The notes under the pieces were generated by a model. It searched no databases. It was given only the letters and a program-made list of their open reading frames with translations, and had not been told where the DNA came from. A DNA stretch of 64,000 bases, taken from NCBI GenBank assembly GCA_028023455.1, contig JAQFVV010006503.1:361001-425000 (forward strand), read 5' to 3'. Shown here piece after piece: positions 25,084-37,249 of the stretch. Origin of the DNA: Epiperipatus broadwayi. Lineage: Eukaryota; Onychophora; Udeonychophora; Euonychophora; Peripatidae. Each line of letters begins with the position of its first letter. Position 1 is the stretch's first letter. The translations under genes and the position numbers were made by a program.

Positions 25084-25440
25084 AAACATAGACCCCTTCT
25101 GAGGACTATGCCACCCAACCAGGCAGATGAGATAATAGAACACCTAATATACCACTGTGTGGCTTTGAGCCGAATAAGGCAAATAATGTACAACACCTAG
25201 AGGAAAACGAACACTACATTCGGCCAAATTATTGCTGCATATCAAAATAGTCAGTGCCAATCATCAGGGCAGCTACCTTCGTGCTATATTCTTTTTGGTA
25301 CAGGAGATGCAGTTTCCTAATCTGTATAAATACTCAGAGTCATCCATCGATGTTCATTAAAAAATTAATGCGCTTTAAAAACAGAGACAGAACAATTGCC
25401 ACACCAGATTTGTATGCCTCACTATAAAAAGAATAGTCAA
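25084..25440 (+). pseudogene. LINE C-terminal remnant
   Basis: The frame from about 25084 reads PNQADEIIEHLIYHCVALSR, then IRQIMYNT and a stop. The ADEIIEHLIYHC part is the familiar E..EH.L..C segment of the Cys/His motif near the end of many LINE ORF2 proteins. Later in the same region TTFGQIIAA and a diverged segment continue the resemblance. It differs from the 17-kb LINE's C-terminus, so it may be another family. Short and degraded; moderate confidence. Confidence 0.5.
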
Positions 25441-25687
25441 GATTGTAGCCAAAAATAAAAATAAAAAACTATTAGGAGTTAAATTAACTACATTAATATA
25501 CTGTTAACATAGTAATAGGCAAACATAATATCAAATGATTGTTATACACCAAAAATTTTGTATTCAAAGATAATCAAGCTTGAGGATCTAACCACAGTTT
25601 GAGCAAACAATTACAATGTAAAACTATGTAAACCAAACATGATTGATGTAAAAAAATTTTTGGAATCAATAAAGTTGCCTTTTGAAA

Positions 25688-25860
<173 letters not shown>

Positions 25861-25879
25861 TTTCTTACACATAGATTTG

Positions 25880-27880
25880 TAATTTTTTTGCTTCTAGCAT
25901 GGGATAAAAATACAAATATATATAATGTAATCCACATATCTCCTTTTATTTAATTAAAACCTCATGGTTTTTCTTACTCTATCTTATGTATGTGGTACTA
26001 AGTATTATTTTGTAAACTTGTAGTTTAATAAAGTCTTTTAAAATATAATTAACATCAAGCAATGTAAAGCCCCTTGATTTATTTAGATGTACAAAATAAA
26101 TATGTATACATCAGAAAAATATAGAAAAATTTAATTAATACTTATGCATATAAAACAAAAATTCAAAATCAAGAATGTAGAAATATATTTAATGGTAAAT
26201 GTGCAGCTAAAAATGTAAACAGAATTAGTATAATTTGAGATATTGATTAATAAACAGAAGACATGGTGGAGACATAAAACTGGAATACTATACAATAAAA
26301 AACATGCATGTAAAAATGAAAGAAAACAGCAGATAAATGATTAATAAAAACAAACTTTATCATAAAAGATTATGATTGGAAAAACCGAGAATACTAGCAG
26401 TTAATAAAAGTGAGGCCAAATCTTTAAAGAAGAAAAGCCAGTTTGGGAAATAATGCCTACTTGTATAAATGTATCATAATGGAACTAAATAGAATTATAA
26501 AAGTAAAAAAAATTCTATTGAAAAGTGGCCAAAAATTATAAAAAATATAAATAGTTGGTGGATCAAGAATTTAAAAAAGTGATGAAATGATAAAATGTTT
26601 TAAAAACTGACATGAACAATGTGGAAAAGTTTAAAACAAATCCAATTATTGCAAAAATCACAAACAAAAATTAATTGGCCCTGACACCCCCTGAGATAGA
26701 CTCTAAAATAATAACTAACATTGAAGAGTGTCTCCAAAGTGTATTTCTATGTATGACCAGGAAATTTTGCCAATGACTACTTCTTATAGTGATATGCAAA
26801 GAATAACAATGGCATGGAAGATGGCGATACAATTCAAAAGGAAGGATATATGAATATTACAAATATTTATGTTAGTGCCATAGATATTTATATGGATGAG
26901 ACCAAGAATGAAAAAATAATGATTTAGAGGTAATATCTGATTTCAAAGTATTACAGAAATTATTAATGAAACAAAAGTTATGTGAGAGATACCAAGATCA
27001 ATATGGATGATTAAATATGGAAACAATTTCAAAATTTGTGAGAAGTATGAAAAAAGCATGCCCTGTATCATAAAAACTATGAAGATTAATAAGAGCAAGA
27101 TTAATCTTCAATAGTTTCTCTTCCTATTTCCTTCTTTATTTTTGCTTTTCTAATATATAACATAATAACCACATTCCACTCTTAAAAAGAGTGGAATGTA
27201 GTTATTATATGTTAAAAGCAAGATTATGTAAGTAGTTATGGTAGTGGGATTTAAAAGGGTCTACAGTTTGAAGCCCTCTGCAGCATCCAACTTGAAATGA
27301 GAAACTCCTAAGATTCATTCTGGTGCTCATTGTACTGGCACCTGATCTTCTTATGAATTTCTGAGCAATAAAGCCACATGCATTTATTTTTATGGTTTGA
27401 AAAACTCACTAGTAAATTATTATTATTATTCTATATAAGCACCAAAAGTTAAATCATCAACAAAGACTAATGTTTGTATGTTAGACATTCTAGATGATGT
27501 ATATAATGGGCCATCTGGTGATTGTTGCTGTTCATACCAGCATACTTTTGGCTAACCATTACATAGAACCAGTTCACAATTCACAATACTAGTATAAAAT
27601 TAAATATAACCCTTTCAAACAGGCAACAGCTATATATCATTTAAGTTATCACAATTCAGAATGTTAAAAAATGACATAGGTATAGGAAATTTGAGGGGTA
27701 AGACATATAAAACTGATTTTTCTATAGTGCTTTATAAATTATTTGAAACTTAGTAATCCTTTATTATGTCCGATATACTATTTTAAAGAATCCCTAAAAT
27801 ATATTTTTATTACCTTTTATAAATGCAATACATGCAAATGTGTTGCCATTTTTGTGATGAATAGCTAAAGAACAAAATAC
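25880..27880. other. AT-rich stretch; possibly very old retroelement debris
   Basis: No supported gene. Between about 26.3 and 27.1 kb the plus strand is A-rich, with broken frames that give a weak impression of decayed retroelement ORF, but no diagnostic motif can be pointed to. A perfect-looking hairpin lies at about 27.16-27.22 kb. Confidence 0.45.
27155..27216. repeat. Hairpin, about 30-bp arms with almost no loop
   Basis: ACATAATAACCACATTCCAC..CTT faces AAGAGTGGAATGTAGTTATT with arms meeting at an AAAA centre (about 27184-27187). Only a few mismatches. No flanking duplication noticed. Confidence 0.75.
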
Positions 27881-27887
27881 ATATATT

Positions 27888-27992
27888 GGGAGATCATTTA
27901 TATTTTTTATATGTATATGGTCGTGTGTATTGGTTATATAAGATGGAGTGGATAGCTGAAGGGAGCTTCAAAGTCTGTTCAAATCCTTTCTA
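27888..27992 (+). mobile_element. tRNA-like SINE, family Z monomer
   Basis: GGGAGATCATTTA leader, then ATGTATATGGTCGTGTGTAT, then a tRNA-like head: box A-like TAGCTGAAGGG (27954-27964) and box B-like GTTCAAATCC (27978-27987). Same family as the 33-, 34-, 45- and 48-kb copies. Immediately upstream, AAAATACATATATTGGGAG matches the 3' part of the hammerhead-like motif found in the 48-kb copy. Confidence 0.6.
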
Positions 27993-28589
27993 ATTACATT
28001 TAAAGTATGTTAATGCACAATACATGCATTAATTCAGAGATGGCACTTCAGGCATCTTGCAGAGAGTACCATTCACTCTTTTACTTGGATATACTTATTA
28101 CAATTACCATCATTGCCAATAATAGTATTTGTTAATCAAGTTTATCAATCAAACCATACACAAGTATGAAAATGATTAAATAGTTAGGCACTTATGCTAA
28201 TGCATTAAAAAAGCCAACTACTTAAAATTTGCAGTATTTCACCAGGAACATGGCCATCAGCAGGTGATTTGGGAGATTAAATCAGTTTTATGTCCCCTAC
28301 TCATATGCCAACACAATGAAGTCTATTAGTTAAATTAGAAATGCATAATTCTGTTCAAGAGAAAAATGAATACACACATTAAAGAACAAATAAAACATGT
28401 ATATTAAATAGAATTCTAGGAACTGTAACTTTTAAAACTTAATTACCATATGCAAATTAACATTGTATGCAATTATTCAAATTAGAAAATGCATATTTAA
28501 AATATATTATAATTTGTAAGTAGCATGTGAGGAAGAAATTCCATGAATCTAATTATTATTTACAAATGATTATTATTTGCATTTTTTTT

Positions 28590-28682
28590 CATGTGCCATA
28601 GCGTCAGCCGAGAAGCGAACCTGCTAACCCAAGCCAACTGCTTGTAAGGCTGCTGTGCTGACATCTCGACCACCAATGCTTG
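28590..28682 (-). mobile_element. tRNA-derived SINE (minus strand)
   Basis: On the minus strand: TTGGTGGTCGAGATGT (box A region, 28677-28661) and GGTTCGCTTCT (box B region, around 28621-28611), then CGGCTGACGCTATGGCAC. Clearly the same family as the plus-strand copy at 29.1 kb. No clean target-site duplication seen. Confidence 0.75.
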
Positions 28683-29107
28683 ACATTTAAGCAACTTTTC
28701 TACATGTTTTAGTTTTTTAACATTATATATCGGAATGTATGCCTAATAATTAATGCTACTAATTAGTTTATTATGTAAAAAATATAATTAAAAAATTAGT
28801 AAAAGTTGATTATTCAGTAAGATAACTGATCATAAAAAAAATATTTTTTTTGTGATATTGCTATTAATAAACTCATGTATTATTATTTCATTTAAATAAG
28901 ATTTAAATATAGATGTCATGGAAACAGCTACTTATTATTTTATTCTAGTAACATAAGTGAAGCGGCAGGTATAGTCTGTTTTAGTATAAAAATCAAGTTA
29001 TTTATTTAACAATAATAATGTATAATTTATAGAAATGAACAGAGGGATTTATTCATTAATGTAATAAAGGTTAATGATTTGTTGTTTATTTTGTATCTAA
29101 AAACAGA

Positions 29108-29210
29108 TTGCATTGGTGGTCGAGAGGTCAGCGCGACTGCCTTGCACTTGCAGGCAGTTGCCCAGGTTACAGGTTCGTGTCCCAGCCGATGCTATGACAC
29201 TTAAAAAAAA
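29108..29210 (+). mobile_element. tRNA-derived SINE (plus strand)
   Basis: Box A TGGTCGAGAGGT (29117-29128) and box B GGTTCGTGTCC (29172-29182) with the right spacing, then CAGCCGATGCTATGACAC and an A-rich tail. AAAAACAGA at 29099-29107 recurs just after the tail (ending near 29215), a plausible short target-site duplication. It could be mistaken for a tRNA gene, but the acceptor ends do not pair. Confidence 0.78.
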
Positions 29211-29796
29211 ACAGAAAAATTAAATTAAAAATTATCTCTGTCTTTAATTATTAAAAAAATATATGATGTGTTAAGAATATATAAAAAACAAATTGTTGTA
29301 TTCAAAAGACATTCTTTTTTATTAATTAAAATAATTTGTAATATTGTTTTTCTGAAACACACCTATTTATACAATTCTTATTAGATAGCTATAAATAATA
29401 AGATTTAGAGTAATCCAAAAACTTACAAAGTTAAATTGAAAGCTGTTGCTAATAGGATTTCACAGCTTTTAAAACTTGTAATTATAAGAAAATGCATGCT
29501 GACAAACAAAGCTCTTAAAATGATGATCAAATTCTCTATGCTTTGCTAGAAATATGTAGATCACTGTTAATCCCTTAAGTTTGAACATTTAGCTATCTGA
29601 TGATGATTAAATCATTGCATGGGCATTGTATAACCATCAAATGAAAATAATCACCACCTAAATTAAAATATTTACATATATATCCGTATATTCATACAGA
29701 AGAAATTATTGTTACAAACCAGCTGTAGAACTAAATGAATATGTGGAGAGAGATCATTATAAGTATCAACTATATTTATGCATAATATTTAAACTT

Positions 29797-30385
29797 ATTA
29801 AGACTAAACTATAACCTTAAGACTATGCACCTAAAATGTGACAGTAGGGACCTCTACAAACCCAAACACATGATTAACAACTTTAAAAGACAAGAGCGGC
29901 CTCTTATCTTTGACCTGATTTCTAAATATATTGGTGAATCTAAAGAATTTTGATTCGAGAGTGTGAAGCTATTAACTACTTCACTGATTAAGTCCACAAT
30001 TTCTATTCAAACTAACATATGTAAAATCTTTCGATTTACGAGTCAGTATGAAGTTCTTATAATTAGAAATATTTTAAAACAATTTAAAGTTGCAATTAAT
30101 AATTTTTAAAGCACATACTCATTATGTAAGTAATATATAGTAAGGGTATAAACTTATGACAATGTGCCTAAAATGTGACAGTAGGAAATGCTTTAGATTC
30201 ACCTATATATTTAGAAATTAGGTCGAAGATAAAAGGCCGCTCCTGTCTTTTAAAGTCGTTAATCTTGTGTTTGGGTTTGTAAAGGTCTCTACTGTTGCAT
30301 TTTAGGTGCATAGTTTTAAAGTTATAGTCTTAATATATATTACTTATGTAATGAGTATGCACTTTACAAATTATTAATTACAACT
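29797..30385. repeat. Nested palindrome of dispersed repeat X
   Basis: The outer left arm (29797-29945: ATTAAGACT, CCTAAAATGTGACAGTAGGG, ACAAGAGCGGCCTCTTATCT, GGTGAATCTAAAG) is the reverse complement of 30191-30334. The 245-base centre holds a further partial minus-type copy (about 30077-30187) that pairs with 30288-30385. Repeat X also occurs singly at 11.78 kb. No coding potential. Together this forms a large potential hairpin. Confidence 0.75.
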
Positions 30386-30989
30386 TTAAGACTAAACTTG
30401 TTTATTCAACTGAGGGAAAAAAGGAATTCTATTTCAAATCATTTGTAAAGAGCTAAAAACATTGATTGACAGCTTTGATATGTTATTCCAACTTAGACAA
30501 TATCATATTGATTATATATGTAAATTTTATTACAAACTTGAATTATATAATTATAGATTATATATATAACGATGCAAATTTGTGCATGTCAAAAAAATTA
30601 AATAGTATCGTTTTTATTGTAATAACATACTTTAAATTAAGACAATTTTAAATAGTTAGAACTTTATTTTTGATATATTACAAAAAAAAACCACATTTAT
30701 ATCTGCTTATCTATTTTAAGTTCATAACTGGTCATTTTAAAATTGATTAAGAAATCAGATGAACTTTTATTTTTATTGTACAGTTTTAATCCCACATCTT
30801 ATTTTACATTCATTAGAAAATGTCAGAATCAACGGAACCATCTATCTAACTATTTAACACATTAATGTATTATACATAGGTATAATCTGCTAATAATAAG
30901 TTATTTAGTAATTTAATTGAATTATTATTATGTTATTTATTTAATGAATTTGTTATAAAGTTAATTAGGTTTAATATTTATCTATAATC

Positions 30990-31310
30990 TTATATACATA
31001 TGCATTATGTGTACTTAAATGATATCATTACACCTGATCATAGTTATTCATCATTCTACAACAGGTAAATTGGAGGCTGGAGAGTACCGCATCAAAGATA
31101 CTTATTTTTTGCAGATAAGGGGGCGAATAAAGCCATTTAATTATAATAAATCACATTTAGTTTGGTATTTGTCTATAATACTATGTGCATGTGCATTATT
31201 TGTACGGAAATGATGTCATTACAACTGGTTATAATCATTTATTATTCTACAGCAAGCAAAATGGGGTGGGGGGGAGGTACCACAACAAAGATATTTACTT
31301 TTTACAGATA
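30990..31310 (+). repeat. Diverged tandem duplication, period about 192
   Basis: TGCATTATGTGTACTTAAAT..GATATCATTACA (about 31000) recurs as TGCATTATTTGTACGGAAAT..GATGTCATTACA (about 31190). The following segments also match (CATTCTACAACAGG and ATTCTACAGCAAG; ACTTATTTTTTGCAGATA and ACTTTTTACAGATA). An open frame at 31019-31213 spans one unit and looks incidental. Confidence 0.7.
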
Positions 31311-31847
31311 GGCTAGGCAAAACAAGGAAAGAATAATGTCATTTAAAGATAATAATAAAACACATATATTTAAAAAAGTAATCAGTTCATAACACTAACA
31401 GATGGACATGTTATGTTGTTACACATACATGCTGGCATGCATGTGTGTAAATAATATTTATTATCATTTATACATTTATAATAAAAATATATTTTAACAA
31501 TTATTTAAAATATTATATACCAGATATACCTGGGCTTTTGAAAGACAGTTGCTTTAATATGTGAATTTGATAGCATTAAATTCTTCATAATAAAAATTAT
31601 GGATTATTAAATATAATATTTGTAATATTTTTAATTGATTATTTTAACAATTTTTTTAAGCTTTAATGTAAATTAAACAAAAAGATTTTAATATTATATA
31701 AATAAATGTGACATATGTAGACGATCATTACCTGCTTATTTGATATATAAATTTGATAGCGTTACTATGGTTTATTAATTGTGGATCTTCACATAAAATA
31801 TGGATGAATGTAATAGTTGTTTTTAATTGGTTGTAACATTCCTTATG

Positions 31848-31935
31848 AACTAACATTCATAGGAAGCATGTGATAGCTTTGTGGACAAACATTCACAGGA
31901 AATACATGACAGCCTTACAGACAAACATTCACATG
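31848..31935 (+). repeat. Short tandem repeat, period about 36
   Basis: Two and a half units beginning ACATTCATAGGAAGCATG, ACATTCACAGGAAATACA and ACATTCACATGG, running into (AT)n near 31940. Confidence 0.75.
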
Positions 31936-31959
31936 GCTTATATATATATATATAGATAG

Positions 31960-33300
31960 TAATTTTTAATATTATATAAAATAATTTTAAATTTAATTAT
32001 TAAAAGAATAATGATAACATATTGTTAATGTTTTAAACTTACAAAACATTTGGACAAATTTTAATGTATATAAGTACATTAAGATTATATTCAAAAGTAA
32101 TTAATTTATAAAATCCATGCTTTGGGATTTTATTGACTGCATGTAAAAAATTGATAAGATTTTGAACCATCTACAATGTAGATTCTATAATGTGCTAAAA
32201 ATGACTATAGATGAATTGTTGTATATAGATTTTAATATGGTGGCTGGAATATTTGATTTTGATAACTGCAAGCTTGTTTAAATCTAAATTAAAATTAAAC
32301 ACTTTATCAAGGATATCTTTATTAGTGCACAATGTTCCTTATAAACTTTAATATAAACTGTTTGAAATTTAAATGTGAACTTTTTTGGAATACACCTGGG
32401 TCTTGTTTTATGCATATTATTTTAATGTGATTTTGAAGTTATGCGATTCATGTTTCTTCATAATATCTTTCATATTTCACTATATTTATTAGATATCAAG
32501 AAATTTAAATTATTAATAACTTATTTTGACTTGAAATACTTTTTTTTTTTTCAAAAATATAACACTATATTAGCAGCTAATGTGAATATGGCCTGAAGCT
32601 GTATTTAGAATCTTAGCTTCTATGTAAATAACCTACTTACACTAATGAGTAAATAATAATAAGAAATTTATATGTACGTATAAAAATATCGCAATAAATA
32701 TTCAAAAATTTAAAACTTTTAAAACATATTTTGTTAGATATAACAGAAATAAATATTTTTTTAGATTTTTAAAATAAATAATAATGAAGATTTTATTGAT
32801 TTTGTAAACTGAAAGTAATCTTTTTAATGATAATGTATATATTTTTTTGTTTTGATTGCAATCTCATTTTTTTAATATAGAAACAGAAAACCATTAACAC
32901 AGCACAAGACTGAAAGTGGCGCTAGTTGTACATCACATTACGAATCTGATTTCTTACCAATTCACAAAAGAACGCATATTGTCAAATAGTGGTAATGATT
33001 AAAATATGTACGAAAAAATGTAAAATTAAATACTGTAGTTAATAAAAAAAAAAGTAAAAAAAATTTGTCTTGCATTAATTTTTTTTCAAATATTTGAAAT
33101 TTTTTATTAGTCATACTTTATTACCTTATTTTTTTAATGTGAATTTTAAAGCAATTTTTCCTTGTTGCTTTGCTTTTATGCTGATTTCTGAAAATTACAG
33201 AACCTATCCCCCATTTTTCAAGGTAAGTTAAGTTTATTTTTGTGCACATTTTCTAAGGAACCTATCTACCACATAAAATGAGACCCAGGTGTATTTAAAT
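31960..33300. other. AT-rich DNA without recognisable features
   Basis: No supported gene or repeat. Confidence 0.5.
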
Positions 33301-33319
33301 ACAAGTACTTTGTCTATAT

Positions 33320-33860
33320 CTTTTTCATATGTACATAGTCATGTGTATCCATTGTATAAGATGAAGTGGATATCTGTAGGGAGTTTGAAAGTCTGAGTTC
33401 CAATCCAGTTTAGTATAGGCAATATACTTGTATTTAAATATTATTACATATTCAGCCTGTATTCTGACCATTCCTCTTTTGTATATTTAAATGCACATAT
33501 TAAGATCTTATACATGAGGAGTTAAGAGTGACTTTAAAGTCAATATGGGCATGACAATAATGTTGGAATCATCAAGGACATTGAATGTTTCATCATCAGA
33601 CTTTCAGTGATATTAATGGCCCAAGAGTTGGAGGGTAGAAAAGATTAAAGCTTGTCCATTAAAGTTTGATATTTTCTATCTTAATATAAACTGAGAACTG
33701 ATTACATATATGTGTGTGTGATACTGATTCAGAATGAAATACGTGTATTAGAGATCATTTATTTTTTTCACATGTATGTGGTCATGTGTATTGATTATAC
33801 AAGATGGATTGGATAGCTATAGAGAGCTTGAAAGTCTGAGTTCAAATCCTTCCTAAAGAA
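33320..33860 (+). mobile_element. Family Z tandem dimer (period about 441)
   Basis: Two tRNA-like heads in the same direction: GGGAGTTTGAAAGTCTGAGT near 33379 and GAGAGCTTGAAAGTCTGAGT near 33823. The body between them (33430-33745) aligns with 48180-48500. Just before the second head, ACTGATTCAG...GAAATACGTGTATT (33721-33750) corresponds to the hammerhead-like motif of the 48-kb copy: GAAA is kept, but CTGATGA is partly lost. A monomer of about 440 bp plus a partial second one. Confidence 0.65.
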
Positions 33861-34226
33861 CTTTTTGAGTATAAAATATTATAAATATATTATTTCTTGC
33901 CATATATATATATATGAATGTGTTTTACAGATGATACCTATTTTATAATTATTATTGAATCTTTTAATTTTATTATGATAATTATAAAGAGTTTTAGATA
34001 GGTTTATTTATTGTTGATAATTAAAAGAAGAGATTATTTACCATTTACATGTTTTGAATTTAAATAAATAAACATAAAGCAATATTAGATGAATTATTTA
34101 AGATTGTTAGACAGTGTAAATGACCTAAACTTAAATAATTTTTAACTTCATGTTATATATTAAATAAGTTAATATTAAATTTTTATTATAACTTCAGAGA
34201 ATCACGTTATAAAATGATAAAGCAAC

Positions 34227-34242
34227 TTAACTAATTTAAATA
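34227..34242. repeat. 16-bp target-site duplication, left copy
   Basis: TTAACTAATTTAAATA, repeated exactly at 34503-34518. Confidence 0.85.
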
Positions 34243-34502
34243 TATGAATTTTTTCTACAGTACAGGTTTTTTCATATCTGCACTCCAATATGCAATATAT
34301 AGGGGATTTGAACTCAGACTTTCACATGACCCTCAACTATTCATGCTATAGCATACTGCTGATATACTTGATCATACACATTGAAAAGATAAATAATCAC
34401 CATTTATCTTTTCAACATGTATGTGATCGAGTGTATCAGCAGTATGAGATAGCATGGCTAGTTGAGGGTCATGTGAAAGTCTGAGTTCAAATCCTCTATT
34501 TA
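34243..34502. mobile_element. Fold-back (inverted dimer) SINE insertion, family Z
   Basis: 260-bp insertion between exact 16-bp duplications. Left arm 34298-34391 and right arm 34403-34502 are near-perfect reverse complements with an 11-base loop. The right arm carries the tRNA-like head TAGCATGGCTAGTTGAGGG and box B GAGTTCAAATCCT (34483-34495). The left end (34243-34297) is the reverse of the SINE tail seen at 45.9 kb (GTACTGTAGAAAAAATTCAT). The exact duplication means that the palindrome arrived as one unit, by snap-back cDNA synthesis or transposition of an already inverted copy. A 64-codon open frame inside is incidental. Confidence 0.85.
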
Positions 34503-34861
34503 TTAACTAATTTAAATAAATGGATTTATTTGATTTTCCAATTTGTATTCTTATAAATGCATCTTTTACCTTTACCTCAATCCTATCACAACCACCCATC
34601 AGTCCAGATGTCAAACTTCTTCCTATAGATACATTTGAAACATATACACATTTTCAAGTAAGCCATATGGTTCACATTACAGTTTAACTTTACATATTTA
34701 AAGATACTTAAATTTAACTTCATATAATATATATTTAAATATTTTTCAGACTTCTATTCTGTCATACATAACTGAAACATATGATCAAAGATATGTGAAA
34801 AAGATAAATGATCCCCAAGATGCATGTTTTGTGCTTTCATCACTTGTTCAATATATATATA

Positions 34862-35321
34862 TGATAAACAAAACAAGTCATAAATGTCGTAACTTGCTTT
34901 TAGCTTGCATTTTATGATCACTAGATGGAGCTTTACCAATAGCTCCTAACAAGCTTTTGTTTACATAAATGCTGAGAGGATTTTGCAATGATATATATTG
35001 CAGAGGCTTTTACTATATGGTAAAACTGAACTGATTTCAGACCCACATAGCTATCTAGTTTGTTAAGCTGGTTTGAAGACATTACATGTCTGATAAATTT
35101 CATGCTTTCAAACTGATAGAAACATATTTGATAAATGCTGATTTTAGAGTTAGTATTTAGATCTAGTTTCTAGTCTCCCTACTCTTCACTGATGTGAGCC
35201 AACTAACTTGAAAGCAGCTGGTCTGGAGGTGGGGACAATGAGAGAGATATTGAATTCTATCTCTCTCGGAATTTATGTAAACAAAATCTTGTTAGGAGCT
35301 ATTGGTAAAGCTCCATCTAGT
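34862..35321 (+). mobile_element. Hammerhead element with inverted ends, between (AT)n runs
   Basis: Runs from (AT)n at 34850-34862 to (AT)n at 35322-35336. The left part (about 34862-34978) is an inverted fragment of the element's 3' end: GGAGCTTTACCAATAGCTCC pairs with the right-end GGAGCTATTGGTAAAGCTCC. Then comes the plus-oriented body with TTGCAATGATATATATTGCA (34983-35002), the conserved internal box (35021-35090), a hammerhead-like core (35183-35229) and the 3' part. Same architecture as the 9.2- and 48.7-kb elements but clearly diverged in sequence. No open frame. Confidence 0.75.
35183..35229 (+). ncRNA. Hammerhead-like motif, degraded core
   Basis: CTGATG at 35189-35194 is followed by T where A9 is expected, plus one extra base. 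GAAA is at 35210-35213. Stem III AGCAGCTGGT is near-palindromic, ending in U then C35223. Stem I TCTTCA (35183-35188) pairs with TGGAGG (35224-35229) over six positions, including two G.U pairs. Compared with CTTTCA/TGAAAG at 9.98 kb, several stem I bases changed while pairing was kept. The core lesion probably makes this copy inactive. Confidence 0.55.
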
Positions 35322-35336
35322 AATATATATATATAT

Positions 35337-37245
35337 TGTAATGGTATATAAAATGTCGTTACATTATTTTAAAATGAAAATAAAAAGATCGTAAATAAAA
35401 ATTGATTTATTAAAAAGAAAAAAAACTTAAAAACTGAAAATTAAAAGTTGTTTAATATATATATTGCACAGATGGGAAACTTTAAAAACTGTTTTAAAAA
35501 TAAAAGCATTTGAAAGTATTTTTTTGTAAAAAAAAAAAAAAAAGTAAAGATGTAAAGATTTAATATTTTTGAAAATAGAAATAGTGTTGATTTCTATAAT
35601 TTTAGAAAATGGAAATGATTGTTTTATTAATTAAATGATTGTTCTAAAGCACACTAGCCCATGAGGCTCTTGAATAATTAAATGGTCAGATAAGAGAATA
35701 AAAAGAAATTAAATGATGAATGCAAGCACGGAATGACAGCACAGACTGTAAATGAAACATGAGAGGATTAGTGATGTCTTGCTCATCGAATCCGAAGATT
35801 TGATAAGAGGCTAATAAAAATATAAAAGCCAAATGATCATTATAATTGGATCAGAGAGCTGACTATGAATATACTGTTATAACTAGTTATATTGCAGATT
35901 TTCATGATGTAGAAATCTGCAATAAATTTAATTTTCCAGACAACCAGCTGGGGACTCTGGATGACAGTTCCTGACCAAATGCATGGCAAGTAGTGGTTTC
36001 ATTTCAAAGAAGGACAAACAATCTATGAAAGTGATCATGAAGATGGACCTCTAAATCTGCTCAATCCGTAAAGTATGAACTCTTGTGTTTATCTAACAGG
36101 AACTTTTCATAAATTTGCAATTAATAGAGCTGAAAATAAGAACTATTATCTGGCCTAAAGAATTCAAAATCAATTATTAGTAATTTTTTTTATGCATCTG
36201 TTTAAGCAATCATTTCCATTTCTTTTTTGTGTGTTACGTGTTAATTAAAATGTATCAAATTAAAGTTGGGTATAGATAGCTGCATGGATAAAAATTAATA
36301 ACTATGTTTAAATTCGTTTATGTTTATTTTAAGGGGCTAATTTCAGGCTATTTGTTTCGTAGTTAGAACGATGCTTGTGGAGGGATATATGGGTGTTTAT
36401 ATCAATGTAATGTGAAGCATGTTTAGCATACAGGGCAACATGCCCAACTGAATGCATGACCCCAAAGAGGCAGTCATATCGTTGCAATGGTCACAGATGT
36501 ATTTCCTGTGCCATTGACCCCTTCTAGTTCTATGGACAGGGATTTATGTCACCAGAAAAGACCGATCTCCCCCATATGTAGCACTCTTTAATTAGTTTAT
36601 ATACATGATTCCTTCACCAGACAGATGCCCATTCCTGTACTGGATGAGGATCATGTCCTTCAAATAATATCACGCTGTCAGATGCACATTCCTGTCAGTG
36701 TGATTTTATGCTAGCATCTTCATATTGCATTGGTTGCGACTATATATCTGGAAGCAGGCGTTGGTTTGGCTACAAACTTTTAGTCTGAGATTGAATGAAT
36801 GTTTTGATAAGTTTTTAAGTGGAAAAAATCTATGTAGCCTATCTATACTCAACATGCTCAAGTAAAATATTATTAAAATGCCCATATGTGCGGTCTATTT
36901 AAAATAGTAATTTAAATTTAAAAATTAATGTTAAAATCTAAATATAAATTTTATTCCTCAATTTTAAATGTGCATTAATAAAATCTGTTGCATTATTAGT
37001 ACTGGCAGTGATCTAGTTTATTTTTTATTCTTTATTAAAAAAATATATTTTAATAAATATAGTTTAAAACCTCTGCTACTCCATTAGCAAGGGCAAACGG
37101 TCAATAAAATAAAAAGTTGGATTTTTAACAGTGCATATCTGCCTACTCTATAAATTTTCTAGGTTCAAATGTCCTAGTGGCACCCTGTACGGTAGATACG
37201 GTAAGACTGGAAACCTCATGACCAACACCGTGACCATTATAATAT
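35337..37245 (-). mobile_element. 2-kb non-coding element with inverted ends, inverted copy
   Basis: Reverse-oriented, more diverged copy of the repeat at 38.35-40.5 and 41.26-43.4 kb. Matching landmarks on the minus strand: the left end with GCCACTAGGACATTTGAACC (about 37190-37170), GTTGAGTATAGATAGGCTAC (around 36860), the CATTTCCATTTTC segment near 35610, and the right end near TATTGTAATGG. The left end here continues about 60 bases further out (…GGTCACGGTGTTGGTCATGA) before (AT)n. No open frame. Confidence 0.7.
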
Positions 37246-37249
37246 ATAT

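Noticed and set aside
29108-29210. Functional tRNA gene
   Set aside because: A and B boxes are good, but the acceptor stem does not pair, and the same sequence is dispersed at 28.6 and 11.7 kb; it is a SINE.
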